A stretch of DNA of 64,000 nt from Haliclona indistincta (taxonomy: Eukaryota; Porifera; Demospongiae; Haplosclerida; Chalinidae). Shown piece by piece: positions 15,326 through 27,502 of this stretch. The position numbers and the translations under genes were made by a program. The first letter of the stretch is position 1. Each line of letters starts with the position of its first letter. Under the pieces are notes generated by a model that saw only the letters and a program-made list of their open reading frames with translations, made no database searches and was not told the DNA's origin. The stretch spans positions 14,374,453-14,438,452 of the forward strand of contig OZ024787.1 in assembly GCA_964017065.1 (NCBI GenBank), given 5' to 3'.

Positions 15326-15731
15326 CTTTTTATAATAATTATATTTATTTTTCACTGTAGCCGTCTAACTTCACAAGATGCAAAAAGTTGACAACCTTTT
15401 TTTCTCGCGAAATGATGTTTTTTATTATTAATAATATTTTATTATTATTATCTTGGGGCTTTTAAGCCCACTTTTGTTTAATTCTTATCGCTTTTATTAT
15501 TTATGACTTTGTATAAACATTAAACATTGTAAGCCAGCATACCTTAGTTATTGATTAATAAGTCATGATTTATTATACAATCGACTACTGCCAGTGTATC
15601 ACAAGACTACTGCGTTGAATTTTAAGCCACGCCCATGTCTAGCAAATGATCACGTGCTTAGATTTAAGTTTGCGCGGGAAAATTAACCGCAGCAATACTG
15701 ACACAGACTAGCAGAGGCTAGATTTTTAGAG

Positions 15732-16084
15732 ATGGATTCTGATGGTAAGGAAACAATTATTGTAGTATAAATCGTTGTTTATTTTGCTTAGATGAAATGA
15801 AAGACTGGCTTGAGTATGAAGAAGAAGAGTTGGCGCCTCTAGATAATGACCACGAACCTCGCCGCGAATATCCTTTTGGTGATGATGATTATATATAAAA
15901 GATATAACTACTTAATTATTTTGCTTTAGTAGAAGAATGGGGGGGGGGCGAAATGATAGACGGGCTGGAAGACGATTGGGCAGAGCAGGAATACCTGGCG
16001 CTGCACCAAGATGATGATGACTCTGATGAAGATGACGAAGGATTTTTTAGCAGCCCGGAGACTGAGCAAGGCACTGACAATTAA
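15732..16084 (+). CDS. Small acidic protein, three exons
   Basis: Exons 15732-15744, 15792-15878 and 15930-16084 join with matching phases and GT-AG borders into an 84-aa protein beginning MDSDDEMKDWLEYEEEEL and ending SSPETEQGTDN. About a third of residues are D or E (DDDDSDEDDE). No domain is recognised. A ten-G run sits in exon 3. It lies among mobile DNA, between a foldback and a Helitron, so it may be a transposon accessory gene or a host microprotein. The precise exon joins are the main support. Confidence 0.45.
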
Positions 16085-16505
16085 CTAAAGATAGAACTAT
16101 AATGTAAAGATAGAACTATCAAAGGTTTTAAGTGAACTCCATTATTAGCGCTATCATCGTCGCCACTGTACTACCTGTACTGTCTTGTTGTAAACAACTG
16201 TGCACAAACGCAGTCATTCTCATGGCATTGCAGTGAGTGAAGTTCAAGTATACAAAAGCTAAAGCATGACCTTTAGCATACTGCGCACGGGTAGTATAAT
16301 AATAATGCTAGCTAGCTAGTAGCTAAGCCTGCGCAGCTATGGATTATTTCAATGTATACGGTATCACAAGAGCTTGCGGATCACTTCGACCTAAAGTTTT
16401 TAGTGAATTTGATTGGTTGATATTTTGGCGCAATGTGCCATCTGCAAATTTGACTGAACCCCTATATAAAGGACAGCTAATCCAAAATTTTTATAAAAAA
16501 TCGAA

Positions 16506-16794
16506 ATGACGGATGCGGACACGGAAATGGGCGATGACACAATTTTAGATTCAGATGCAGAAGTGCCGGGTACTGCAGGGTACGGGCCATAAAAAGCAGA
16601 ACGATCTCGAGCAGCACGAGGTGCAGCAGCCAGCTGAGCTCGAAATGAAGCAGATAGCTGAGCTAGAAGCTAGTTTAAAAAGCCAGTTGAGAGAGCTTGC
16701 CAAACGCAAGCAAGCTCTCTCTGGAAAAAGGCCCCGGCAGAGGAGGAGGAGAGGTCGAGGGCAAATGCCACAATCGTGGAACATAGTGAGTGCA
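16506..16794 (+). CDS. Possible coiled-coil, Arg-rich small protein (uncertain structure)
   Basis: An ATG at 16506 opens MTDADTEMGDDTILDSDAEV and stops after 28 codons. A shifted frame from 16555 gives a coiled-coil (AELEMKQIAELEASLKSQL) followed by a basic tail (RPRQRRRRGRGQ), with a GTGAGT donor at about 16784. Either a frameshift or an unseen splice joins them. The acidic start resembles the neighbouring 84-aa gene, hinting at a common origin. No family recognised. Confidence 0.25.
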
Positions 16795-16849
16795 TTTTTA
16801 AACAAATTAATAATTGTATTATTATATTATTTTTCTTTCTAAACACAGA

Positions 16850-18190
16850 AGTCAGCTAAGATAATAAACGTATAATAAAAAATAAAGAGATTATCAAGAC
16901 AATCATATTTTATCATATTAATTTTTATATCACGATGTATTATCAAGACAATATTTTATCATTAGTATTTTAATAATCAGTAACATTGAGAAAAAAATAA
17001 TTATTATTTTAAAAAGAATAACTGTTGTCAGCTTAACAGTAGTTGCAACCAATAAATAAACATTAAGTGGTCAGCTGTGACATTCTTGCATAAATAAAAT
17101 TATTATTAATTTATTATTATTATTTATGCACAACAACTTTGAGTCTCAGTCGAAAACAGACAACTACTGTCTCCAAAAATCATTTTCACTGCACTCTCTG
17201 AGGTTCAAGTTCTGGCTCAAATTGGCGGGCTTGCATGTAGGTGTGGCTCATAGAACAGCTCTCTGTGTATTTTTTAGTTTCTTTAAATTTTAATTCTCGC
17301 CCACATTATCCTATCACCAACATTGACCTTGAAATGTTTTTTTATACTTTTTGCTTAAAAAATAATAATAATTATTACAAAGAAAAAACAAAAGGTCAAA
17401 CAGTCATGGGCTCAAAAACCAACGGTAAAGATAGTTTTCACAGCTGGGCTGCAACATAGTCTTTAAATTAGATAAGCAGTAGCTTTGGAGTCTTCTGAAT
17501 GAGGCCAATTCTTGTTTTCAGATTCTTGTTATCGAAATCTAATAATCAAAATTATAACACAATTCTTCAAAAATAAGCTGTGTGCTCACCTTTGACCTTT
17601 GTGAGTATTCTTGTTACAGGTCAAAAACAATACCTAAAATAAATAGTGGTAGTAACACCACCCTGTATGAAATCATGTCACTGGTTTGGTTGAGCTCCCT
17701 AAAATCCCTTTTATGCACTTTCTCAGCATCAGAATCTTACGATCTGATCCCAGACTGAGCCACGTGGAGGTGAAGTGCTTATCAGTCCATAACGCTTGCG
17801 TCTATATTTTCCCTAGGTGTATATTAAGAAACCTTTGTCGGGCACTCGGCAAAGGTCCTAACACCTGTAGGAGACGCACGCGGGCTCTATCTGTCATCGG
17901 TGGAGCAAGTCAGTGCCCAGATCGGCATGCCTCCTCTTTGCTTCCACCTCAAGAAAGTGCCTATTTAAACACACATTGCACTCTGGTCAGGCGTAGAGAT
18001 AATTCAGCCAGAACAACAGCCGTCCAAGTATATAGTGCAAGTGTCACTCAGTCCGTCATAGCTATGAGAGCGCAATAGTGGTCTGGCTTTGGGAGGCATG
18101 CCATTTCTACTCTCAAGCTCAAGAATGAGTGTCAATGTCATTTTAAAATTTAGACTTGAAGCTTTCAACAGGTAAATGACACAGGAGGCA
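16850..18190. other. AT-rich region without a supported gene
   Basis: Contains a fragment of the ATGTAGGGTTGG MITE family near 17235-17330 (GTAGGTGTGGCTC) and an imperfect hairpin at 17811-17870. A 130-codon open frame at 17686-18078 has no recognisable motif and is not called. This stretch may be the 3' flank of the decayed Helitron. Confidence 0.4.
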
Positions 18191-18192
18191 GT

Positions 18193-20588
18193 CTATGATG
18201 GCATTACACCATAGACAACCTCATAGTGGTTACGTGGGTGTAGAATGTACATACCCATCTCATTCTGCTGAACAGCAGGTCTTCTCTCCAGTACACTTGG
18301 ACAGTGCTTCCACCACTTCCCATGTGCTACATCATATGTAAAAATAGGAATCTGTAACAAATGAGAGAATGTAAAAATTTCAATTTCTGTCCCCCATGTT
18401 CCGGACAGGTACATGCGAGTCTGCTCATTGTACTCTTGAACGCTCGAGTAGTTCATGAGGCGACCTAGAAGGAGGTGAGCAATACTGACCATGTGATGGA
18501 GAATAGCGTTACGAATTTGAACGTGTTGTTTTTCACAACCTGTAACAATGAATGAGAAACACCGAAACAGACAATTACCGTCCCCATCAATCCTTCTCAC
18601 TCTCCGAGGGTCAGGTTCTGTCAGTGGCACCTGCACATCTGCAGAACCACTGGGCATTCTATTCCAAAATCTAAACCTGACACCCAAACTGGCACATGCT
18701 CTCTTCTGCCAACTCTCGTTGACAGGATAGAAATACTGTGATGTGGATTCACCTTCTTTGTGTGTTATAAACACGTCCTCCTCGGCTATACCTGTTGATA
18801 GTACATGCGATGCCTCGGGAGGCCTCACACAGTTAGTAGAACTACTATCAATAATGCAAGGCCTTTTTGATTTTTGCTCAGCAGTGTCTGCTGTTGAGCA
18901 ACCACGCTTCTTCGGTCGCCCCCGTGAAGGTTTTTTAGTGACAGGTGGAGTCGATTTTTTACCTGTGGGCGGCGGCTTCTTTTTAGTGAGAAGACATTTT
19001 GGTTTGTTAGTCTTCTTGCAGCCTGCAGCACGCTTTTTTGCAGGTGGTTCGTCAATGTCAACAGGCATTTCCACAGACCGCTTACTACTCTTACTGATGT
19101 AGGTAGGCTGTTTTTCTGGTGGGACCCTATACATTGGCAGATCTGGTCTGAACTGTTTTCTTAGCCGGTTTAATTCTTCCAGGCACTTTCTGCTAACAAT
19201 GATTGATTTTTTGCTAAAGTTGACCAGATGCAGCCCGGACAGAGACCGCACACGTGAAAGAGCTACGTACGCCATCCCTGAGCCAAACACCATTTCAGAC
19301 AGATTGACTATGCAATTGTCTAGAGACAGTCCCAGGCTTTTGTGAATTGTTATTGCAGCTGCAGGGATTAGCGGAAACTGTTCCCGGTACACGTAGTAGC
19401 TCTTCATTAGCATAAATTTGCTAGTTACTTTTTCAACCTTGTACGGGTCACTGATGTGATCAAACTTGACGGTAACGCAAGATTTAGTTACTTTCGTAAC
19501 AGTGCCTATGGCACCATTAACCAAGCCAATATGAGTGTCAATGTTTCTGCGCAGCATGACACGACAACCAACAGCGAGAACAATTTTAGCAAGCAGTCCT
19601 CCTGTTAGGTTGCAGTCGTGGTTCAGTTTGTCTAGGCGCTTGTCAGCTGCACTAGTCCACTTTCGTTTGCTAGCACTTTCGTCAATAGTATCACTGCACA
19701 CTAGCACATGTTTTTCTGTGGACAGGCTGTTGATAGCCATCTCGTTGAACTCATGACATGCCTGTCTAGTGGCAAACATGCACACCGCCAAAGTACCAGC
19801 ATCTTTAAGCTCTTGATACTTTTCGAAAATTGGCACTTTGACCACCCTCTGTTCTAAAACATTCACCGACTCGTCGGTTACATTGCCAACACATATGTCG
19901 TTTAGCATAGTCGAAAAGAGAGGGTCTTTCTTTTGGCGCTCATTGATTGTCAACTCGTCGTAGTTCACACAGTGTCTCCATATGTTGACTGACGCTAGTG
20001 AACCCAATTTTAGCATGACAGTTTTTTGAGACACGGCAGAAAAATAATATTGGGTTACCATTGACAGGCTCTAATTGGAGGAGGTCTCCGAAGAACAAAA
20101 CGCTCTTACCCCCAAACCAATCTTCGCCGCCAAACAGTTCATCCAACCTCAAGTGCATGTAGGCGAGATTGAGGCTGGACACCATGGAAATTTCGTCGAC
20201 AATGAACAACTTAATTTACACTGCGAAGGGTGGCTTTCATCACCTTTCGCGCATCTTTGGACAGATTCCAATACGAGGCAGTCTTTGCATCGTGTTCTAC
20301 AGGCAACTGAAACAGCCTGTGTATCGTGAGACCGCCAACATTGAACGCCGCTAGACCCGTGGGAGCTACAACGGCACAAGTCAAGTCACTGGTCGGCCAC
20401 AAGCGACCAACCAGCATCTTGATTGCTTCAATGAGAAAAGATTTACCTGTCCCAGCCACGCCAGCAACATACTTTAGCAATGGCTCTTGCTTACAAGAGC
20501 ACTGATTTGCCTCATGCAATTTTAAGTGGTTCAAGTAGTCGCTGACGCTGTCAAACACGCGTTTCTGGTCAGCATTCAACATGCTCAC
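18193..20588 (-). pseudogene. Helitron helicase and OTU protease region
   Basis: Three shifted frames cover one product. 20588-20211: LNADQKRVFD and Walker A GVAGTGKSFLIEA, then VVAPTGLAAFNVGG. 20209-19940: FIVDEISMVSS (Walker B) and LFFGDLLQLEPVNG. 20061-18193: remaining helicase motifs (GCRVMLRRNID, ITIHKSLGLSLD, YVALSRVRSLSGL) followed by a K/P-rich linker and an OTU domain with DGDGNCLFR (catalytic Cys) and HPRNHYEVV (catalytic His). Pif1-family helicase plus OTU is known from Helentron-type elements. Confidence 0.85.
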
Positions 20589-22495
20589 TCCGTCTCCTCG
20601 AAGGAAAGAGAATCATCAGTTTTAACACACATTTCCACCACATCTTTCATTGCTGTAGTGGCTTCGCCAAGCACCAGTGGACCTAGGTCACTTTCAGGTT
20701 CTTGTTGGTCGCACAGCTCTTCTCTAGCCTCGTTGATCACTTTGACCGTGCTTTGTAATTTTAATGCTGTTTTAGTTGTTTTAAGGTGGGCGGAGCATCT
20801 TTCATTAGAGCTCATCTGCAGCCGGTCGTATGCTTCTTCGGCTGTTTCGTTGACCAGCAACAGACTACTCTCATCTCTAAAGGGCACAAACAGGAGAATC
20901 ATTGAGTAGTAGAAATCCTCCCGCTGGCTTTCGTTGTTGCAATCAAACAACTTGTGATTCACCAGTCGAGCTTTCTTGAGCTCTTTGTAGACTCTATTGC
21001 CTGCTTCGTCTTTTATGTACCAATCGTAGTTGGCGACCAAATCGTACAGACAAACGTCCTCGAGGTGTTTGGGACGGTTGGGATAGTGAGTGTCCAAGAG
21101 GTTCTCTTCAAAAATGTCCTCACTTTCTGGATCTGTCTTTCTAAGCTCATCGAGATCTTTGTGCTTTTTCAAGCGATGGTTTCTCTTGTGAGGGAAAGAC
21201 ACATCTATCCACTTGACTGTCACAGACTTCTCACAGAGGTGATCACCTAGCAACAGATCACTCGCCTCGTACAGTCCGCACTCACGAGAGCGCAAGCAGC
21301 GGATGCCCAATTTGTACAGTTTTCCATAGATGGTGGTGTTGTCGGTGACCTCCTCGAACATGTCTTGCATGTTGCTCCTTTCAGCTTTCGTCACGTAGCC
21401 ACTGACATAATGTGCCAGGGCAAGTGACGACTCAGCTATGAACTGAATGTCACAGTTTGCCTTCCATAGCATAAGCAAAAGGGGATTGTAGTCGTTCACC
21501 CTTTCCTCTTCTTGAGAACGCACAAGATCATAGATCCTCTTGCGTTTTTTGAGGGCATCGCACGCATCGTGCAAGACAGCAGTCTTGGTCACTGTGCGTG
21601 GAAAACCAAACTTACACTTGGTGATGTACTTGTTCTGACCACACTTTGTCTTTCGTTTGCAGTAGGCACTGCACTTGTGCAGCTGGTAGCGCATAACCAT
21701 CAGGTGCAAATTAGGATTTTCTACCATGTCTGGAATTTTGCACTTTATTCTCTCTTCAATGAACGACAAGACCTTAGACGACTCGTCGACACCAGCCACA
21801 GGCGCCCCACTGATCCATACCAGGGCATGGTAGTGTGGGGCACCTCTGTTCTGGTACTCCTTCTTCCAGTAGAAGTGACTGACCTGACCCAAGGCGGCAC
21901 CTTTGATCACGACATTTTGAAAGAAGGCATGGAATTTCTGTGAAAATTTTCTAGACACAGAAATCGGATCTTCTGTGCACAGCTTACTAATGGGATAGTT
22001 GTCTGGCACGTCGTCGTTCACCTTTTTCAAATATCGTGCAATGTCAACGCAATCGTATTCTGCACAGCTAAAGGTGAGAAACAGCGTAGGAGGTCCGTAC
22101 TCACGGATCATGCACTTCAGGTCGCTCTGTTTCATGAACCAGTACTGCTTGGTACCACGCACCTGTTGCAGTATGGTGCTCAAGTTTGACTCAAGGTGCT
22201 CGTCCGAAGACTGCACCTTGGACAACAGCTGATCGACGCACATTCGATGGCTTTTGGTTTTTTTCAACAAATTGCAGACACCAGTTGCAATTTCACGCAT
22301 TTCTTTTTGATACAGCAAGAAAAACACGTACTGGCTGTCTTTTCTGAAGCGCGAGTCTTTGCTGTACAATCGAGACTTTACGTACTCTGAGTGAGACAGG
22401 CTCACTTCCCGCTTGTGATATTTTCCAAACTGCCCGTTTGGAAACAACGCAGGAAAGCACATGACGTCGAGGTACTTGAGTCGGTTGTCAATCAA
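20585..22495 (-). pseudogene. Helitron Rep (HUH endonuclease) region
   Basis: 636 codons. FPALFPNGQFG starts the Helitron-like N domain. FLTFSCAEYD is Rep motif 1, GAPHYHALVWI holds the His-x-His metal site (motif 2), and HYVSGYVTK has two Tyr spaced by three residues, the motif 3 catalytic tyrosines. These residues are intact although the complete gene is broken. Such Rep domains nick and join single DNA strands at Helitron ends. The frame stops 7 bp before the ATG that opens the helicase frame, most simply a one-base frameshift. Confidence 0.85.
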
Positions 22496-22501
22496 CTCTT
22501 C

Positions 22502-24785
22502 TCATACATTGACCAGTTTGTACTGCTCAATGTCCGAAATTGTCAGTGCTTGTCTATTCATGTCCCTGATAGTGTAGGACTGAAAGTCAGCGACATCACT
22601 GTCGGTGACTTTTTCCAACATGGAATTGGTTGAGGTTTGCGCAACCTCAACCACGTTTTTGACAGCTTCGTCAACAACGTCATCGTCTAGCTCTTTGTAG
22701 AGCCAGTTGATTTCTTGCAGCTTTTTCTTAGCTTGTTTAACAGCGTTCACGTCAACCAAGCTACGCCACACGACTTTAGATTTAGTCGGCTGCCCGTTTA
22801 CAATGATGTACAATTCAGGTGACGGCAAATCAGACGGCAACGATTGCTCAACATCGTTGAGTGTCTCGCTGGTCTTACTGTGAGGCAAAGGCAAAAAGAA
22901 CATTGTGCCTTTAGACGCCTTGAGTGAATTGTACGAAGGCACTTTGCCCATGTACGTGCCCAGTCTCACCACCGTTTGAAAGCACTTTGCTAGTTGAACA
23001 AACTGTCTACCGAGAGAACTTAGCTTAGCCAGCTCTTCGGGAACTGGAGCAGTTTCAAGACCATTTAGGACACACCTACCAGGCATTTTATCATCTTTGA
23101 TTTTTGGTTTACAGTAGTTGCACATGAACAACTGTGCACCAATTGATTCACGGCGTTTCTCTCTAATGAAAATTTTAAGGCGGGGCCATAATGTGCTTGC
23201 CTAAATTGTCAGAGAGGCTAACTTTGGTCACACTCTTTCTCTGATGAAGCTGTTCACAACTGCAGCAAGCTATATCTGGGTCATCATCAACCTCTTTGCG
23301 CAGAGATTCAATGACCAGAGAATTGTCCATCATTATGGTCAACTCAGAAATGCTGCCAAAGTCACTACTAGACTCATCTTTGTTGTCGGATGGTCTAAAC
23401 AACGCTTCAAATTCTTCTTCAACAAAGCCCAAAATCACTAGCAGTGCGGTATAATCACCAGAGCAGAGGGCTTTGTCGATAGCGGCAATCACAAAATGAC
23501 TCTTTCTAACAGAGTCAAAAGCATACCGCAGTTCACGCAGTTTGTCATAGTGCGTAGACGCCGCACGCAGCATCCTGACTTTGCTCTTGCACTTTCCGTC
23601 AATGTGACACACCAAAGGATGACCGAGCAATGGCACACATGTTTGAGTGTAAATTACACTATCAGGCTCATACTTGATCTCAGTTTTCGAAAAGTGCTGA
23701 TTTGGACATCCATCATCACTAGTGTCAACTGCATGACGCAATTCTTCAGTTGACTTATTGAACGCTTCTCGAAGAGAAAAAATAGCAGTGCGCTCTTCGT
23801 CAGAAAGCGGTTTGCACTCGCTTGAGCATTCTTAACACTGGTACTTGTGCTCGTCTTTGTGGTTTTTAGCAACACGTTTTTTGTTACGTGCATCGGCAGT
23901 GCTTTTCTTATCTCCAGCAGGCACTTGCTCATCTGCCTTGTCATTAAAACCAGGCTCCTTTATCTCAATCTTATTGCTAGTCACACACTGACCATGCTCA
24001 TCTATAGGCAAAGCAGTGCCTCTCTGTACTTGTTGGTAAGAGGCGTCGTAAAAATAAGGCTCTGATCCCGCAGAGTGACAACGATGACCAAAATCATCTT
24101 TGTTTTTTATGTCTACCTTTAATGCTTCGTTGGTGTTAGAAACAAAGCTCTTGACACATTTTCTGCGATTCAAGTACGCAAGACTGACCATTCTTGATGC
24201 TGCTACCCTACAAATTGCACCAGCATGTATCTTGGGCATTGTTTTGCCTTTATATTCAGCCTTGTAAGCCTCTACAACCTTGGCCCTAGCCTCAGGGTGG
24301 GTCAACAATTGAAGCCGCAATTGGTTCACGTACATTTGTTTAACGTGAGGTTTTGGCTCCTTGAGGCTGTACCTGGCTTTTCTTTGCATGCGAAGCTGCC
24401 GCTTGCACTTTGCATAATGCTGCCGGTTTTTCTTAGCTTTCTTTTTCTGGTCTTTCCAGTAGTTGAACCGAGAAATCAATTTTTTGCTAAGTGGATTAGA
24501 TTTGTAGCTGGATTTTGACCAGGCCCGAGCAGCTTGCTTTTTTCTGTCAGGGTCTTTTTGGTAACTAAACCTAGAAGCAAGCTTCTTTTTCTCCGGGTCT
24601 TTTTTGTAGCTACTCCTAGATGCAAGCTTTTTTCTTTCCGGATCTTTTTGGTAACTAACCCTAGCAGCCTCCTTTTTCCTTTCAGGATTTTTGTAGTAGG
24701 CAACTTTATGCTCTGCTAAAATATTAGGTCGATTGGCAGTATAATGTGCTTTATTTTCTTTACGTCTTTTTCTAGAATTAGTCAT
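22502..24785 (-). pseudogene. Helitron protein, N-terminal and pre-Rep region
   Basis: Begins MTNSRKRRKENKAHY at 24785. About ten near-repeats of KKDPExKKxASRxSY form a strongly basic N-terminus (about 24500-24720). After an in-frame TAA near 23832 the same frame continues (LSDEERTAIFSLREAF) to 23175, shifts, then gives the block CNYCKPKIKDDKMPGRC with a probable zinc-binding CxxC ... C and SLGRQFVQLAKCFQTVVRLG, typical of the region ahead of Helitron Rep. It ends in TGA directly before EELIDNRLKYLDVMCFPALFP in the same frame. Confidence 0.75.
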
Positions 24786-25375
24786 TCTAAATTAAAATAC
24801 TGTGTTAATGAGTATATAAACAATAATACACTCACCTCAGTTGTATACAGTATACGTAGATAGTGTATAGATAAACACAGTAGTAGACGAAGTATGTGAT
24901 CTATAATTAAAAAGTATAAATAATAATCAAAATAGCATCTTAGTACACTTAAACTGACCTTAGTTATAGAAGGTTTTGTATAAAGTCTTTAGTGTAGTAA
25001 AACAGAGAATCGATGAAGTGATTGAATAAGTTAGAACTCTAGTATAGAGGGTGATATAAACACGCTATTAGCCTGCTATTAGCTTAAGACTTAATTCTAA
25101 AAGCGAGAAGTGCTACACTTGATATTATACAGCAAACTGACCTCTATTAGGCAGAGAATAGAGCGCGTACCGTGACAGGGAACAGCCAATTAAAACAAGT
25201 ATACCGTACCACTAGGACAGCAAGAAACACCGTAGCTCTATCAACAGGAAACAGCTAGCAAGAAACACCGCAGTCTACCAACAGGAAACAGTAGCTAGCA
25301 AGGAACACCGTACCAACGTGCAACAGCTGCAGCTATCTGCGTGAAACTACTGTAGCCAAGGTGAACACGCGTGGT
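24786..25375. other. Helitron 5' flank, no gene seen
   Basis: AT-rich, then short direct repeats near 25215-25310 (AGCAAGAAACACCG and AACAGGAAACAG two to three times each). No coding signal. May contain the Helitron 5' end. Confidence 0.4.
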
Positions 25376-26822
25376 AGAGTAATTGATCAAACTTCGTCCG
25401 GTACCAATAATCGGCAATCCGTATGCCGAGAGAAAAAGGACTTTCCAGTTAGCGACTGTATGTTTCAAGAGCTGTTCATGTCCCTATAAAGTAGTGATAA
25501 TTATAAGCGCTGGCCTTTCCCAGAGACGGAACTGTGATACAAAGGAAGACGCTGACGAATAGTATCAATCTTCGTCATACTGGGACTTAACTCCGTCTTT
25601 GTGATTTATTGCTAAGCCGCAGCTGGCGCTGCTAACAAAAACACTTGCATGCAACTCCCACTAGTTAGCTCTACAAGGAAGCACAACGGCGCCAAACTAC
25701 AAGCGTCCTCTTTCCTGTAAGGCATGACGAATTTACGAACGAAAATTGCTGACTATGCAATTAATAACTATTATGTTTTATGTCAAATATTAGATAGAGG
25801 ATTATAATTTTTAATGATTGAGGATTTGAAAGTGCTGAATAATAATTATTTCAGATCTTCCTGTTGACAACTGTAAAAAAATCAATAAAAATAATTGTAA
25901 TTTCATTATTATGTACCTCCTCTTATTAACTTGCTCTTGTACAGTTTTAGATCTGAATCTGCATGTGTTTACAAGTACATGTATCAAGTTATATTTTGGT
26001 TAACAATTTCAACATACCAACAGGAGGTTTCATTTCTGAGTACGTGTAACACCAACAGAGCTGTCTGAATCTGACAAGCACATGTCAAAGGTTAACAATT
26101 TCAACATACCAATAGAAATCTTTGACTTCACTCCTCACTGAGTACGTGTAACACCACTAGAGCTGTCTGAGTCTGACAAACACATATCACATGATATTTT
26201 GGTTAACAATTATTGTCAAGAAGTCTTCGACTTCATTCCTCGCTGAGTATGTGTAACACCACGAGAGGTACATAAGAGGAGGTACATAATAATGAAATTA
26301 TCCTTAAACAATCATGTTTATTGATTTGTTACAGTTGTCAACAGGAGGATCTGAACTATTGTTCGACACTGTCAAATCCTAAAAATTATAATCCTCTCAC
26401 TAATATTTTTGACATAAAACTTAATTTTTATTAATTGCATAGTCAGCAATTTCCGTTCGTAAATTCGTCATGCCTTACGGGAAAGAGGACGCTTGTAGTT
26501 TGGCGTCGTTGTGCTTCCTTGTAGAGCTAACTAGTGGGAGTTGCATGCAAGTGTTTTTGTTAGCAGCGCCAACTGCGGCTTAGCAATAAATCACAAAGAC
26601 GGAGTTAAGTCCCAGTATGACGAAGATTGATACTATTCGTCAGCGTCTTCCTTTGTATCACAGTTCCGTCTCTGGGAAAGGCCAGCGCTTATAATTATCA
26701 CTACTTTATAGGGACATGAACAGCTCTTGAAACATACAGTCGCTAACTGGAAAGTCCTTTTTCTCTCGGCATACGGATTGCCGATTATTGGTACCGGACG
26801 AAGTTTGATCAATTACTCTAAC
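25376..26822. mobile_element. Large palindromic foldback element
   Basis: Left arm from AGAGTAATTGATCAAACTTC (25376) and right arm ending in its complement (26822) are near-identical inverted copies of roughly 540 bp. Between them is a loop of about 350 bp. There is no coding capacity. The very clean ends suggest insertion as a unit; the target duplication was not resolved. Confidence 0.88.
25985..26285. repeat. About 110-bp tandem repeat in the foldback loop, three copies
   Basis: The words GGTTAACAATT, GAGTACGTGTAACACCA and AGAGCTGTCTGA recur three times (third copy partial), at roughly 110-bp spacing, between the arms. Confidence 0.75.
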
Positions 26823-27451
26823 TATGATTCTCAAAGTTATACGGATGTAAACGGACCACACCGCGACACCAATGGCTTCATTCTAACACTCTTAAAAAGT
26901 TAGTTTCTTCCGTTTTATCAGCTACAGGCGGTATTTTAAGCGTAAATGAGCACCAGGTGCACTGCTCAGAACGAATACTGTAGTTTTTGTGTAGATTTTA
27001 TCTTGAATAGCTCACTAGCCCCGGCGCTAGACTTGCTGGAGAAGAAGAAGAAAGAAGATGAACAAACGGGTGACCACGTGAACTCTAGTTTACCACCTTA
27101 GACCTGGTTCCTTTTGCTTCTGAAGGCCTCTTTGTAATCGCAAAAATCGTGCAATGAGCTTCAGAACGTTAGATTAGCTTAAAACGCCCGTACGACGAAA
27201 ATACGGCAGTGCCGTACTAGTAGTGCCTCCAGGCGAGACGCCATCTTGTCATGCCCATAGCAACTGTCCTTATGTCTTTATTAGTAGACTCATTGTAAGC
27301 GCTTACCTCTTAAGATAGCCCCTAGATAGTTAAAATACCCCTGATGTTGTTAACAGCCAAGATATACGTGAATTATTGCGTATAGCCTAAGTGTAGCCGC
27401 CATCTTGTTTTCCACTCAACCCTACATATGCCACGACTACCGCGTGGCATA
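26823..27451. other. Repeat-derived region ending in a conserved-loop hairpin
   Basis: No gene. The right end (GTAGCCGCCATCTTGTTTTCC, then CAACCCTACATA and a hairpin at 27427-27451) matches the right end of the insertion at 47250-48082. GCCGCCATCTTG is a YY1-like word. The hairpin is TATGCCACG, loop ACTACCG, CGTGGCATA. Confidence 0.5.
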
Positions 27452-27502
27452 ATTCAAATTCTTATAATGAAATGTATGCTCTGCTTGCATAAGTACCACC
27501 TA

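Larger units (their letters stand above)
18193..24785 (-). mobile_element. Decayed autonomous Helitron (Rep-helicase-OTU)
   Basis: One long coding unit on the minus strand contains, in order, a K-rich N-terminus, a conserved pre-Rep region, the HUH Rep domain, a Pif1-type helicase and a C-terminal OTU cysteine protease, the architecture of Helitron/Helentron proteins. Two in-frame stops (TAA near 23832, TGA near 22502) and about four frameshifts (near 23175, 20586, 20211 and 20050) show it is dead. Terminal sequences were not identified with confidence. It moved by rolling-circle replication when active. Confidence 0.85.

Noticed and set aside
17811..17870. Possible Helitron 3' end: hairpin followed on the minus strand by CTAG
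   Set aside because: The stem is only 7 bp with mismatches, the spacing to CTAG is loose and the expected following T is absent.
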